Positions 1-10,552 are shown, counted from the stretch's first letter. The stretch is 64,000 nt of DNA from Saccharomycodes ludwigii (GCF_020623625.1 NC_060201.1:186001-250000), one strand, 5' to 3'. Numbers and translations: made by a program. Notes: generated by a model not told the origin, from the sequence alone.

Positions 1-1
1 T

Positions 2-112
2 CCAGGTGTAAATACTCTTATTGGCAAAATTAATACTAGAAGAAAGAAAAACGCTATCATTTTAGCTTCGCTAATCACTTTTTGTATATTGCTTTTGTTT
101 TTCACGTACTAG
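2..112 (+). CDS. GOS1: Golgi v-SNARE Gos1, C-terminal end only (partial)
   Basis: The reading frame is open from base 2 and ends in TAG at 110-112, leaving the last 36 residues. They read PGVNTLIGKINTRRKKNAI and then a run of hydrophobic residues ending FFTY. This matches the extreme C-terminus of yeast Gos1: the PGVN..I.KINTRRKKNA linker followed by a C-terminal membrane anchor with almost no lumenal tail. Gos1 is a Qb SNARE for intra-Golgi and endosome-to-Golgi fusion. The SNARE helix and N-terminal domain lie outside the window. Recognition rests on a short but distinctive stretch. Confidence 0.85.
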   Translation, partial: PGVNTLIGKINTRRKKNAIILASLITFCILLLFFTY

Positions 113-935
113 ACAGTTTTTAGGTTTAAGCTAAAGTTTTGAAGTAGTGAATAAATGTATATCCTATTTTATTAAAAAAAAAAAAAGATTACTTGTATTT
201 GATGACCTTGGTGTAACAATTTTTTTTTCGTTATATATATTTTTGGCAGTAACTTTATTAGAAACATTTGGGATTATTATATACTTGTTCATTACAACAA
301 CAACAAAAAAAAAAGATAATAATATTTTTTCATATATTGTATACAATTCGGTCATAGATTGACTTTGGTGGTGGTGGTGAAAATAAATTAGTGCCGTATG
401 TAATTCTTTTTTTATGTGTGTAAAAGATTGAAAAATTTAACTTTAAGCGACAAAAAAACCATCGAATATTTTTATAGTCCCTTGGCAGCAATTCTGCAAT
501 TTGACACAATTTTTATTTGGTTCTTAATTTCTAAATATTTAAAAAAAAAAAGATAAATGAAAATGGAAAAGTTGTTGCTATCTTTAATTATATTTATCTA
601 ATAACTAAATTACACCTATTTAAAACTTTACACAGTTTTACTGGATGTTTAATAACTTAAAGACAAAAATGTATGCAATTATATATTTACAAACCTTTGT
701 AAAGAGATATTTCTTCTAAAAAAAAATAAAGAAGGAAAAATACAATATAAATAAAATTAATATAAAATATAAAAGCCTGTAAATTTGTAAATTTGTAAAT
801 CAAAAAATAATAATTATTATGATATATACTATCTACTAAAGAATAACTTCTTCCTAACAAACGTGTCACAATACTGTTTTTATCAAGAGCTATACAAAGC
901 ATAACTAGAACTCAAATTATTTTTACAAACACATC
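113..935. other. intergenic spacer GOS1 / permease
   Basis: This is AT-rich spacer holding the GOS1 3' flank and the permease promoter. It has several A or T runs and a short repeat of aaatttgt near 780-800. The small ORFs on both strands at 147-362 and 687-902 are low-complexity and lack any family resemblance. I see no RNA gene. Confidence 0.6.
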
Positions 936-2612
936 ATGCAGTCTCTGATTGATATCTTGCACAGTAACACCAATGGAGAAAGCGAGGATATTCAAGATAA
1001 AAAAAATTATACCGTACAAGCTGCGGAAGAACTAACAGTATCATCATCATTAACTACTTCCCAAGAACAACAGGATCATTCAAATAACAAAAAAAAAGTA
1101 AATGAGCTAAACAGATCATTAACAGCTCGTCAGGTAAGTATGATATCTATAGCTGGCTCCATTGGTTCAGGGTTGTATTTATCTAGTGGCAAATCATTAG
1201 CCAACGGAGGGCCATTATCTTTATTATTAGGTTATTCAATAATTGGTGGCTTGGTTTACGTCACGTTGTTGTCATTGGGCGAAATGTCTACTTTATACCC
1301 CGTTTCTGGTTCCTTTTGCTCATTTGCACGTAGATTTGGTTCTGAGTCTTTAGGCTTTGCCATTTTGACAAATTATACATTTAACGACATGGTTAGTGTG
1401 GCTAGTGATTTGACCGCTTTGGGTATCATAATAGAATATTGGAATGAACATTTCCATTACTGGATTGCTGGACTAATTGTTTGGGGTGGTTTGTTATTTT
1501 TGAACATTTTCCATGTAAGATTTTATGGCGAAATGGAATATTGGTTGGCTATATTGAAAGTAATCACCATTGTAATTTTCTTTATAATCAGTATTGTGGT
1601 TAATGCAGGCCACAATTCCATGCATAAATATATTGGTTTTCAATACTGGTCCCACGGCGATGCACCATTTGTTGATGGATTCAAAGGTTTTGTCACTGTT
1701 TTTGTATCTGCAGCATTCTCCTATGGTGGTACCGAGTCTTTGACTTTAACTGCGGGTGAAGCTAAAAATCCAGTTAGAAACACCCCTAAAGTTATCAAAA
1801 CTGTATTTTGGAGAATTGTTATTTTTTATGTTTTCAGTATGTTTTTCATTGGTATGAATGTTCCGTACGATTATCCCAATCTTTCCACTAAAACAGTGAT
1901 GACCTCTCCATTCACTATTGTTTTTCAACAAGTCGGTGCAAAATCCGCCGGATCTTTTATGAATGCCGTCATTATGACCTCCTTGATCTCTGCTGGCAAC
2001 CACGCCCTATTTGCCGGCTCTCGTTTACTATACACTTTGGCTACTGACGGATATTTCCCCAAGATTTTCGCTTATAGAAGTAAACATAAAGTTCCAGTTG
2101 TCTCCGTTTTCTGTGTTTGGGCGTGTGGTGGTTTGTGTTTTGGTTCATCTTTTATTGGTGCTGGTACTTTATGGTCATGGTTGCAAAATTTGGTTGGCGT
2201 TTCAAATCAATTATCTTGGTTATGCATATTGATCACCTCCGTGCGTTTTAGACAGGGTTTGAAAAAACAAGGTAAGGAAGATTATTTGAAATTTAAAAAT
2301 TGGACTTATCCCTATGGTGTGTATTTTGCCATATTACTCTCTGTAATAATTATTTTGATTCAAGGATGGAGTTCTTTTGCCCCTTGGAATACCTCGGATT
2401 TTTTCAGTTACTATATAGAATTGTTTATTTTCCCAACAACTTATCTGATTTGGTTTGTTATTAAAAGAGATAAATGGGTATCCAGTGAAGAAATGGATTT
2501 TGAAGCCGATTTGTATGTACAGACTGAGGAAGAATTATTATTAAATCATCAATTGGATAATTTGCATGGTTGGCCCAAAATGAGACAATATATTTCAGAT
2601 TATTTTGTTTGA
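936..2612 (+). CDS. amino-acid permease, APC superfamily (YAT type)
   Basis: A 558-residue plasma-membrane amino-acid/proton symporter. A hydrophilic cytosolic tail of about 62 residues precedes roughly 12 hydrophobic segments. The first transmembrane block carries the family signature GSIGSGL at about 74-80, then the GGPLSLLLGY and GEMSTLYP segments. FSYGGTES, GEAKNP and SAGNHALFAGSR, also typical of fungal amino-acid permeases, follow. The ATG at 936 gives a tail of normal length. The sequence looks closer to the lysine/basic and general permeases than to Dip5 or Agp2, but the substrate cannot be read from it. It converges on FPS1, which recalls the AGP3-YFL054C pair of S. cerevisiae, yet the neighbour here is clearly Fps1 and the permease does not read as Agp3. 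No gene symbol is given for that reason. Confidence 0.9.
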   Translation: MQSLIDILHSNTNGESEDIQDKKNYTVQAAEELTVSSSLTTSQEQQDHSNNKKKVNELNRSLTARQVSMISIAGSIGSGLYLSSGKSLANGGPLSLLLGYSIIGGLVYVTLLSLGEMSTLYPVSGSFCSFARRFGSESLGFAILTNYTFNDMVSVASDLTALGIIIEYWNEHFHYWIAGLIVWGGLLFLNIFHVRFYGEMEYWLAILKVITIVIFFIISIVVNAGHNSMHKYIGFQYWSHGDAPFVDGFKGFVTVFVSAAFSYGGTESLTLTAGEAKNPVRNTPKVIKTVFWRIVIFYVFSMFFIGMNVPYDYPNLSTKTVMTSPFTIVFQQVGAKSAGSFMNAVIMTSLISAGNHALFAGSRLLYTLATDGYFPKIFAYRSKHKVPVVSVFCVWACGGLCFGSSFIGAGTLWSWLQNLVGVSNQLSWLCILITSVRFRQGLKKQGKEDYLKFKNWTYPYGVYFAILLSVIIILIQGWSSFAPWNTSDFFSYYIELFIFPTTYLIWFVIKRDKWVSSEEMDFEADLYVQTEEELLLNHQLDNLHGWPKMRQYISDYFV

Positions 2613-2953
2613 CAAAATAAATCCCTGACAGTGCCTTAATATATAAAAAGTATATGTATATTGTCATTATTATTATTATTATTATTGATGTTTTTGTTGT
2701 TTATTTATTTATTTATTTATTTGTTTTTTTTTTTTTTCCTCTTCTCAATATATATATATATATATGTATGTATGTAAAATAAAAAATCGAACTTATAAAT
2801 TGATAAAATAATAAATATGTCTTTGTTTGTTTACTTTTAACATACATACGGTTCATAAAGCATTAAATAACGAAGTAAAAGAATTTTTCTTTTTTTTTTT
2901 TAAAAAAAAAATTAAAAAAAAGATTGAAGCAAAAAAAAAATATGTGTAACAAT
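2613..2953. other. convergent 3' spacer permease / FPS1
   Basis: This is the shared 3' region of two convergent genes. It has an (ATT)n run near 2666, (TTTA)n near 2700, a T-run and a short TA repeat near 2750. These probably supply efficiency and polyadenylation signals for both genes. I see nothing else here. Confidence 0.6.
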
Positions 2954-4600
2954 TCAGTCTTCCATTACAGTTGGAATTAGTTTTCTATTAGTATTGGTCG
3001 ACTTAAAATGAACTTTCTTAGATTTACTGTTAGCACTGTCATTAGAAATGTGTCTAGAAACACCTTTACCCTCATATCCTCCATCGTCGATAATTCCATC
3101 ATCGTCATCTTCAGAATCACTAATTTTCTTTTCGGTACTACCATTCTTATTTTCAATACTTTCCAAATCTTTTAAACTAGAACTATTGCCGCTAAATTTC
3201 CTGCAAAATCTTTGAAATTTATACCAATGTTCAATAGCAGGAATATTAACTGGTGATTCATGACCTTGATATATTAGTAAATCATACAGCAAGGCACCGA
3301 AACAACAACCAATAATGGTGACAATAAATGGAACCCAGAAATAATGACTGTGGGCAATAAATAATAAATGAACGGAAACACCAACAGATGCCAAAGCCAT
3401 ACGTGGACCCAAATCTCTTGCCATGTTCAAGGCATAAGCGGTTTGGTAACCTAATGCAGAACCAACGGCAACGATCAAAAGATTTAACATTAAGGGAAAC
3501 ATTTCTGCACTTGTACTAGTATATGGGTCACATAATGAGAAAATACCTAATTGTAACATAGCACTACCAATAAATTCACTCACAACTTGATCTTTGGTAC
3601 GCAAATAAGATTGAGGAACAGTACAAAACATACCAATAACAGTCTCGTTCTGCTTGTAATCTGGGAAAAGCTCCCTTATTGGACGCAAATAAGTACCAAA
3701 AAGAATTAGCGCACCTAAATAACCACCTAAAACTTGACCAAAGATATAAATAGGAACTTTTGCCAAGGGAAATCCTCTAAAAAAATAATTTGCAATGGTA
3801 ACACCAGGATTTAGATGTCCACCAGAAATGGCGGAACCCCCAGCTGCATAAAATCCAAACATAACTGCGCAACCCCAGGTTATAGCAATGGTAACGAAAT
3901 CACCTGCATTAGAAGGAGTAACCAAAGTCGTGGCCATTAGTTGAGCAATAGCAGCAAAAGAGTCGGTTTCAGTATCATTATATTGTGCTTTCAAATCGGC
4001 TAACGCTGATTCAAACGAAAGAACAGTACCCTTTTGGGATAGTTTAGTTTGGGCAACCACACCATCACCGAGTAAGACTAAAACTAATGTGCCAAGAAAT
4101 TCAGCCAAAAACTCCTTAAGGTATTTGGCCTTTAATTCTGACCATAAATTCACTGGTGCATAACCTTGTGGTAAGATGGTTGGAGTTTGAGGGTTCTGGT
4201 ATATTTGCTTTGGTTTGATCACCACAGATGGTTGCTCATAATGTCCACCTGGAGTTTGATATCCATCGCCTCCCTCTTCTTCATCATTGACGAGGTCGTC
4301 AGCTAGTTCATGATGACTCAAAGCATCACTAACTGCAAAATGAGTATTAGGAACGATTTCAGCTATAGGGTATTGCATAGAGGGTGCTTGAGAAGCTTCC
4401 ATTGGAGTATGAGCACCAGTAGTATAAGCCGGGGTATGAGCACCAGTTGTGTAAGCTGGAGTATGAACACCACTTGCCATAACAACACTGTTATAGCCAG
4501 ACCCATCATTCTCACCTTGGGGTCTATATCTAAAGGTAGCAGCTCTTCTCTTTCTAACTGCTGCTGATTTGACTGAAGCGCCGTCTGGAGTAGCAACCAT
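2954..4600 (-). CDS. FPS1: aquaglyceroporin Fps1, osmo-gated glycerol channel
   Basis: A 548-residue MIP-family plasma-membrane channel that exports glycerol and closes under hyperosmotic stress. The N-terminal gating segment QNPQTPTILP (about 135-144) is nearly identical to that of S. cerevisiae Fps1. Its QTP threonine (T139 here) corresponds to the reported Hog1 site. Six membrane spans follow. The pore motifs are NPG (264-266) and NMARD (392-396), where S. cerevisiae has NPS and NLA. The C-terminal regulatory segment GHESPVN (446-452) and the tail KKVHFKS...IPTVMED also match Fps1. The protein is shorter than S. cerevisiae Fps1, mainly at both tails. An imperfect GAHTPAYTT repeat (about 44-66) adds Thr-Pro sites that MAP kinases could use. 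The assignment as Fps1 rather than the Yfl054c type rests on the gating segments. Confidence 0.95.
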   Translation of the reverse strand: MVATPDGASVKSAAVRKRRAATFRYRPQGENDGSGYNSVVMASGVHTPAYTTGAHTPAYTTGAHTPMEASQAPSMQYPIAEIVPNTHFAVSDALSHHELADDLVNDEEEGGDGYQTPGGHYEQPSVVIKPKQIYQNPQTPTILPQGYAPVNLWSELKAKYLKEFLAEFLGTLVLVLLGDGVVAQTKLSQKGTVLSFESALADLKAQYNDTETDSFAAIAQLMATTLVTPSNAGDFVTIAITWGCAVMFGFYAAGGSAISGGHLNPGVTIANYFFRGFPLAKVPIYIFGQVLGGYLGALILFGTYLRPIRELFPDYKQNETVIGMFCTVPQSYLRTKDQVVSEFIGSAMLQLGIFSLCDPYTSTSAEMFPLMLNLLIVAVGSALGYQTAYALNMARDLGPRMALASVGVSVHLLFIAHSHYFWVPFIVTIIGCCFGALLYDLLIYQGHESPVNIPAIEHWYKFQRFCRKFSGNSSSLKDLESIENKNGSTEKKISDSEDDDDGIIDDGGYEGKGVSRHISNDSANSKSKKVHFKSTNTNRKLIPTVMED

Positions 4601-4781
4601 ATTTATTTTGTTTTTATATTATGAAACAATACTTTTTTCTGTTTTTTTTTTTTTTAAAAAGAGGTATTGATATTTTGTTTTATTATTATTATTATTGATA
4701 GATTTTTGCAGATTTCTCCTTTTTTTTTTTTATTTCTATTTTTATTTGCAAAATTAGATTTTGATGGGCAAATAGTAATCC

Positions 4782-4821
<40 letters not shown>

Positions 4822-5205
4822 AAAATCAAAAGTCCGAGATATTTTGGATTCCTTGGATGTCCGAAAAAAAAAGGGTTAATATTAGTTAAACAAATAACTC
4901 AATGTTTTTGTATGTATATTCGTTTTCTTGAGCTTGAGTTCTAATCTGTTTATTTTGATGAGGATATTGATTATATATATTTATAAAAACAATATTAATA
5001 TTTAATTTATAAAAAGGATTTAATCTTAAGCTAATTCAAGATTAAAAATAAAAATAAATATAAAAATTAAGCTCATTATATATAGACTTTTTTTTTTTTT
5101 TTTTTTTCTTAATTCTTTTTTCATTTAAAAAAAAAAAAAAAAAATAATAATAAATAATTTTTTCACCGAAATGCCGATTCAAAATAAAAAACTGGAAACG
5201 AAAAC

Positions 5206-5231
5206 GGGGGAAGGGAAAGGGAAGAGGGGGG
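5206..5231 (+). other. potential G-quadruplex motif
   Basis: Four G-runs (5 at 5206-5210, 3 at 5213-5215, 3 at 5219-5221, 6 at 5226-5231) are separated by 2, 3 and 4 bases. That fits the usual G3+N1-7 rule. A T-run of about 27 follows directly. It lies about 600 bp upstream of FPS1, with the G-rich strand being the non-template-like strand relative to rightward transcription. No function is known. Confidence 0.45.
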
Positions 5232-5264
<33 letters not shown>

Positions 5265-5300
5265 TTGATTAATATTCTTTAATCTTTTAAAGCTCCGTTT

Positions 5301-6179
5301 CCCCACATATTTCTGCTAACAGATATTCTTTTTATTATGATGAGAAATAGCTACTAGGACAATAGCTATTGGAAAAATGCATATTATTCAAAAACCAAAA
5401 AAATTAAATAAATGAAATATGGACAAAAACAGATAATAAATAAGTAAATAAACAAGATTTCCTTAATCACCTCATGTTGTTCTTGTGTTTTTGTTGATTT
5501 CACTTATTAAAAATGTGTATATTACTTCCTATTATTCTTTTTGTCTTGGTGCGATTAAAAAAAAAAAGGAGAAATGAAAATTTTATCAAGTACAAAAATA
5601 TATATTGTACGGTCGTATCTTAGCTTTGCTTTACTCTGGAAAATAAAAAAAAAAAAAAAAGGTAAATGTATTTCGGGCTAATTTTATTATTTATTATTTA
5701 TTATTCTTTTCAACTATGCAAGATTTGATTATTTTTTTTTTTTTTTTAAAAAAAATTCCCCACCCAACCACTATTTTTTTTTTGTTTTTAAATTAAAAAA
5801 AAGAATAAAAGGACCCCCACCTGTTTTTTTCTGTGGCATATGACCATCATATTATTTTTTTTATCTTTCCCCCACCCCCACCTATTCGTTTGATATAGCT
5901 ACAAGTCATTATTCACTAAAGTTAGATTTAATGGAGCATCTGATTAATCTAAAAATAATCCTAATTATGTAAATATTGAGAACAACGGTGTTTACAAAGG
6001 TAGAGAAACGAACTGGCTGAATAAATAAGGAAAAAAGTTGTTATTACTGGAAGTTTGATATAGTTACAAAATTTTCCCCACTTATCCATGTTATAATTTA
6101 ACATATGTATGATATTTGATTAATAAAAAAAAAAAAAGGTACTCTTATTAAAAATCCGATAATAAAGATAATTCCCCAC
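5301..6179 (+). promoter_or_regulatory. cluster of seven CCCCAC boxes (Mig1-like) upstream of FPS1
   Basis: Exact CCCCAC occurs at 5301, 5758, 5815, 5870, 5876, 6076 and 6174, always on the plus strand. A CCCCT stress-type element is at 6258. Read from FPS1's strand each box is GTGGGG, which fits the Mig1 consensus SYGGGG; some copies also have the AT-rich flank. The boxes are 700-1580 bp from the FPS1 start. The family assignment is inference, and other C2H2 factors also bind C-rich boxes. Confidence 0.4.
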
Positions 6180-7551
6180 CTGTCCTACAATTCTTGCCTT
6201 GAAAAGAATTTAATTATTTTCGTTCAAAAAGAAAAAAAATAAAAAAAAAAATTTCACCCCCTCCTCCGCTAATATGGAAAAGAAAATTGGAAAAAAGGAC
6301 AACCTCTGCATACTTTTCTACCTACAAGTTTTTAAAATCATTTTAGTAGCATCGTTAACACCAAAGAAAGAAAAAAGAGCATTACTGGAAACGTGGAAAA
6401 GTTTACTAATAATTATTACTCAAAGTTCTCGTATAAAAAAAAAAAAATCAAAATAAAGAATTTGTAAGCTTAAATCCAAAATCCCCAATAAACAACTTTG
6501 TTAAAGCTTCAAGTAAAAACAAAAAAAAAAAGGTTACTACCCCAGATTTTCTTTTCTTTTATTTCATTTCGTGTTTTTATGTTCTACGTAAAATAAACGT
6601 TTCATGAGTCCGGATTTTGGAAAACAAAAAGAAGAAATGTGCTGATATCATAAAAAGATGACACTTCGCCTCTACTCAATTTGCAACCACTTATTTTTTT
6701 TTTTTTTTATGGGGTATAGAATTGGATCAATAAGAAAAAAAAACAGGGCTGAAAAGTAATAAATAAGATACATTTAGATTGCAATTATTTGTGAAGAAAT
6801 GCAGTGAATTTTTAAAAATTAAAACAAGGTGAACTTAAAATTATTAAAATAAATTAAAAGGTATTGCACTAATTAGATTTATCAAAATGTATTACAGGTC
6901 TTTTGAAATTAAAAGACTTGGTCTTTGTTAGTTTTGTTTTTACTTTTTTTTTTTTAAAAAAATACCATCATATTCAATTAAAAAAAAAAAAAAAAAATTA
7001 GACAAAAATAAAAATAAAAATAAAAATAAAAAGTTATAGAAAAATTAATAATTATTGTAACGCTTTTGCAATATTTTGAGCACTTAACATACTTTTTTTT
7101 TCTTTCTTTTCCTTCCTAAGTATTAGGTAGTTTTCATCATTGTAATTATATATATGTTGCCCATGGTATTGCTAGTAAATGTCACTTCACAGAAAAATGT
7201 GCTTAATCAGTACGCTATCTAGCACACTAAAAAAATAAAGAAAGCTATGCTTCAAATGGGTTAAAATAGATCATGGATTTATTTGAATAAGTTACTAGTT
7301 AAACAATTCCTTTTAGTAATAATTATTTACCTTTATATATGATCGCATGTTGTGAAGTAGACTTTAATAGTATTAAGTGATTCGTACGGGATGACAATGT
7401 AAGATAAAGCGTCATAAAATGTCATGGAAAAACGGAAAAAATCAATCAAAGTTAATGTATAAAGAAAATATAAGCAGGTGTTAAAGTGAAAAGAATTACT
7501 GCAGGAGTTTCCCAGAGATATCTATCTATTATATTATAACGCACATGATTT

Positions 7552-7623
7552 GCCATTCTAGTATAGTGGTTAGTACACATCGTTGTGGCCGATGAAACCC
7601 AAGTTCGATTCTTGGGAATGGCA
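7552..7623 (+). tRNA. tRNA-His(GTG)
   Basis: A 72-base cloverleaf. The acceptor GCCATTC (7552-7558) pairs with GAATGGC (7616-7622), with discriminator A at 7623. The anticodon stem CATCG/CGATG encloses the loop TTGTGGC with anticodon GTG at 7585-7587. The T-loop is TTCGATT. A and B boxes are intact and there is no intron. The D-arm and anticodon arm read as in S. cerevisiae tRNA-His. The extra 5' G of tRNA-His is added after transcription. A TTTTT terminator is at 7630-7634. Confidence 0.97.
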
Positions 7624-7629
7624 TTTAAC

Positions 7630-7634
7630 TTTTT
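7630..7634 (+). terminator. Pol III terminator of tRNA-His
   Basis: A run of five T starts six bases after the tRNA 3' end, the usual position for RNA polymerase III termination. Confidence 0.8.
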
Positions 7635-7850
7635 ATATCATTATAGTTAATTAAAAACGATTTAAAATCTAACTATTTTTTTTTTTTTTTACTGTACCGC
7701 AGTATTAAAAAAAAGTTAGTAAACATATATAGAATTTTTTTTTTTTTTTTTTTTTTAAATTTAACTCTGTTTACAATATTATTAAATATACACATATGAA
7801 AGCCTTATCAATTGAAATAAACAATACAACAAGGATTTCTTTTTGTTGTC

Positions 7851-8477
7851 TTAAACAAAGGACGTAACCTCAAAGAATCTCTTCAAATAATATATCTGAA
7901 ATAAAGAATTGAAAATCACAACAAATACTTGGAAAATACTCCACCACTTAACCCTATCATTGGTAGATTCGGCAGTATTTCTATGGGTTCTTTCTCTTAT
8001 GACAATATAACTTTGTTCATTTTTAACCTCAGTGGTTAATTTACTTAATTTTCTAACGGCACTATCCAAAGTATTTGCATTTGGATCATCTAAATCAACA
8101 TAAACAACGCCATACACATTGAAGGTAACATCTTTAGTATCGATAGCATATCTATCATTTAAAAAACAATACTGGAATTTCCCGGTATATGGGGCATCCA
8201 ATGTGACCTCGCCGTGAGAAACATCCCGTAAATTTTTTAAAACTTCATTTCTTAAGGAGCCATAAACAATTAAATCACCCTTTTGTTGCTCAGTAGAAGT
8301 AGGTGATCTATCACCAAATTGAAAGGAGACAGATAGCTCATCACCCTTACTCAAATTTTCATAAAAACATCTACGTCCTCTTGATGGTAATAATACTGTG
8401 TGAGCAGAGACCAAATGGGTTAATAGCAATAAGGAAAACGTTAAATAAGTTACAAATTGTTTGATTGGGAACGCCAT
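7851..8477 (-). CDS. EMP24: p24-family COPII cargo adaptor Emp24
   Basis: A 208-residue type I membrane protein of ER-Golgi vesicles that helps select secretory cargo, including GPI-anchored proteins, with Erv25, Erp1 and Erp2. A signal peptide of about 25 residues ends near VSA|H. The GOLD domain follows, with GRRCFYENLSKGDELSVS and the paired cysteine in KFQYCFLND. The membrane-proximal coiled region carries the conserved RERTHRNTAESTNDRVKWWS. One transmembrane span and a short tail ending KRFFEVTSFV (di-Phe and terminal Val, COPI/COPII sorting signals) complete it. The tail is nearly identical to S. cerevisiae Emp24 (YGL200C), and the position fits the YGL block. Confidence 0.97.
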   Translation of the reverse strand: MAFPIKQFVTYLTFSLLLLTHLVSAHTVLLPSRGRRCFYENLSKGDELSVSFQFGDRSPTSTEQQKGDLIVYGSLRNEVLKNLRDVSHGEVTLDAPYTGKFQYCFLNDRYAIDTKDVTFNVYGVVYVDLDDPNANTLDSAVRKLSKLTTEVKNEQSYIVIRERTHRNTAESTNDRVKWWSIFQVFVVIFNSLFQIYYLKRFFEVTSFV

Positions 8478-9426
8478 GATCTATGGATTTATAGGATTTA
8501 CTGGTTTCTTTTTTTTTTTTTGTTTCTAATAGATGCAAAAAAAAACAAACGTACCAAGAGAAAAATAAAAAAATAAAAAAAAATATATATATATATATAC
8601 AAATAAAGAATCTAGTGTGTTTTGTGCAAAAATAAGTAAAAGTTAAATATTATCTACGCGTGTGTCTATGCATTGTTAACTATGTAGATCTGGGAGGTCT
8701 ACGTGTCAAAAAAAAAAAAAAAACTTTTTTATTTACCCGGTTGAAAATAAATAAAATTCCATATCTCAAAGAGGAAAGAACACATCGATCCGGAAGCTCA
8801 ATTAGAAAAATTGCATACTACACAAAAATGGAAAACATTACTAATAATTCATGATAATAATAGGCTAATAACATAGACTAATAAAATAAACGTATATACA
8901 CACATATATAGATCAAAAATACTTAATTTTTGGATTGATGAGAAAATCGTAAAAAATAATAGTAGTAATCTTAAATTTTATGGTACATATTATTAAAAAG
9001 TAAAAAAAAAAGCTTAAAGTTGAAATAAGAAAAGTGAAAATAATAATAGTAATAGTAGTAATAATAATAACGACAATAACAAACAATAAAGAAAAGGGTT
9101 TTTTCAATCTAATAATTATTTTCCTTCCCTTTTTTTTTTTCCTTTTTTTTTCCTTTTTTTTTTTTTTTTTTTCTTTGTTTTTTAATTTTTTTTTTTTTTT
9201 CAATAAAAATATAACTTGATAGTATATTTACTCAGGTATTATTTCTCTTTCCCTCTTAGTTAATCGTGTCGTTATTTTTAAATGTTGTGGGTTTTGTTGC
9301 TCTTCTCTCCATAATAATATATATATATATACTGGTGGTTCTAAAAATGACAATAGTTTTAATGGAGCAAATCAGACCCATATCTTCATATTTTCTGTCT
9401 CCTTCCTCCCTTTCTACACAATAACA
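8478..9426. other. spacer EMP24 promoter / GLC7 3' flank
   Basis: This region holds the EMP24 promoter and the GLC7 3' flank. There is a TA repeat near 8585, an ACGCGT at 8656-8661, a Reb1-type TTACCCG at 8733-8739, and long T-rich tracts at 9120-9200. The ORFs on both strands at 8913-9219 are translations of these tracts (Lys-only and Phe-only) and are not genes. Confidence 0.6.
8733..8739 (+). promoter_or_regulatory. Reb1-type site TTACCCG upstream of EMP24
   Basis: An exact TTACCCG core about 256 bp upstream of the EMP24 start codon. Reb1 sites commonly set nucleosome-free regions or end transcription in yeast promoters. The single site is short, so this is suggestive only. Confidence 0.4.
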
Positions 9427-10521
9427 TCATTTCTTCTTCCTGCTAGCACCGCCTTTGCTACCCGCCTTTGGTGCAGGTTTCAAAATTTGAAATGAACATA
9501 ATAAACTTTCATCGACACTCATCATGGCACCTGCATTATCAAATTCACCACAATAGTTGGGTGCACTAAATAAAGTGACCAATTGTCTCTTTGAGAAAAA
9601 CTCATAACCATCTTCCACCACTTGATGTGCTCTACAAATTAATTCCAAATCATGCTTTTGTAAGAAACGCGACACCACATCAGGACCAAACGTAAATGAA
9701 ACACCTCTATCATTTTCACTCCATCCAATAATATCCTTATCTGGATCACTCCACAACAAATCGCACAACAAACCGACATCTGGAACATCAGTTGGTCTCA
9801 TAACTCTTCTAATCTGTTCCATAGCATTCAAGTCTGGAGATAACCCACCATGCATACAGAAAATCTTTTCATCAATAATAGCCGCGATTGGTAAACAGTT
9901 GAAGCAATCTGTAAATGTCTTCCATAGCTTAATGTTATAACGTCTCTTACACTCATCATAAAACCCATAAATTCTATTAATAGATGCACACTCATGATTA
10001 CCTCTTAAAATAAAAAAATTTTCTGGATATTTGATTTTATAAGCTAGCAGTAAACAAATTGTTTCCAAAGATTGCTTACCTCTATCAACATAATCACCCA
10101 AAAACAGATAATTAGCCTCTGGAGGAAAGCCACCATATTCAAATAAACGCAATAAATCATAATATTGACCATGTATATCACCGCAAATCTGCACATATTT
10201 GTATGTTTATATTAAATATAAATCAATTCAAAGCTGTTAGTAAAAGATAAATTAAAATTTGTGTTTAGATAAATATCAAACCATTATTTGTCATCGGTCT
10301 TTAAAACATATAGTATAAGCAGTGATCCTTTTAACTTTTATTAATTTTTGCAGCAAAACGTGAGTATAGTAATATCTTTATCAATGAAAAGTTTACTAAC
10401 ACTTTCCTTCAAAAAATAAAAAGGAAAAAAAAAATCTCCACTCTATTCATAAAGATATTATTCAATAACTAAATTTCCATTTTTCTCCTCATTTTAAAAA
10501 AAAAAAAATTTTTTCCCGTAC

Positions 10522-10552
<31 letters not shown>

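Larger units (their letters stand above)
4601..7551. other. long gene-free region upstream of FPS1
   Basis: Nearly 3 kb without a convincing gene, bounded by the FPS1 start codon and a tRNA. It contains an (ATT)n run near 4783-4817, many A or T runs, a G-run cluster at 5206-5231 beside a T-run of about 27, and seven CCCCAC boxes between 5301 and 6179. An (AAAAAT)n run lies near 7010. The 60-residue ORF at 6274-6456 is lysine-rich low complexity. The stretch 7100-7550 is less repetitive but I recognise nothing in it. Confidence 0.6.

Noticed and set aside
936-4600. Permease plus aquaglyceroporin as the S. cerevisiae AGP3-YFL054C pair
   Set aside because: The convergent layout is the same, but the channel carries Fps1-specific gating segments and tail, and the permease does not read like Agp3.
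7100-7550. Solo LTR remnant upstream of tRNA-His, a favoured insertion site in yeast
   Set aside because: No matching TG...CA ends with a target-site duplication could be found, and no resemblance to known yeast LTRs was seen.
8913-9219. Overlapping ORFs on both strands, one nearly all Lys and one nearly all Phe
   Set aside because: They are translations of long T/A homopolymer tracts in spacer.
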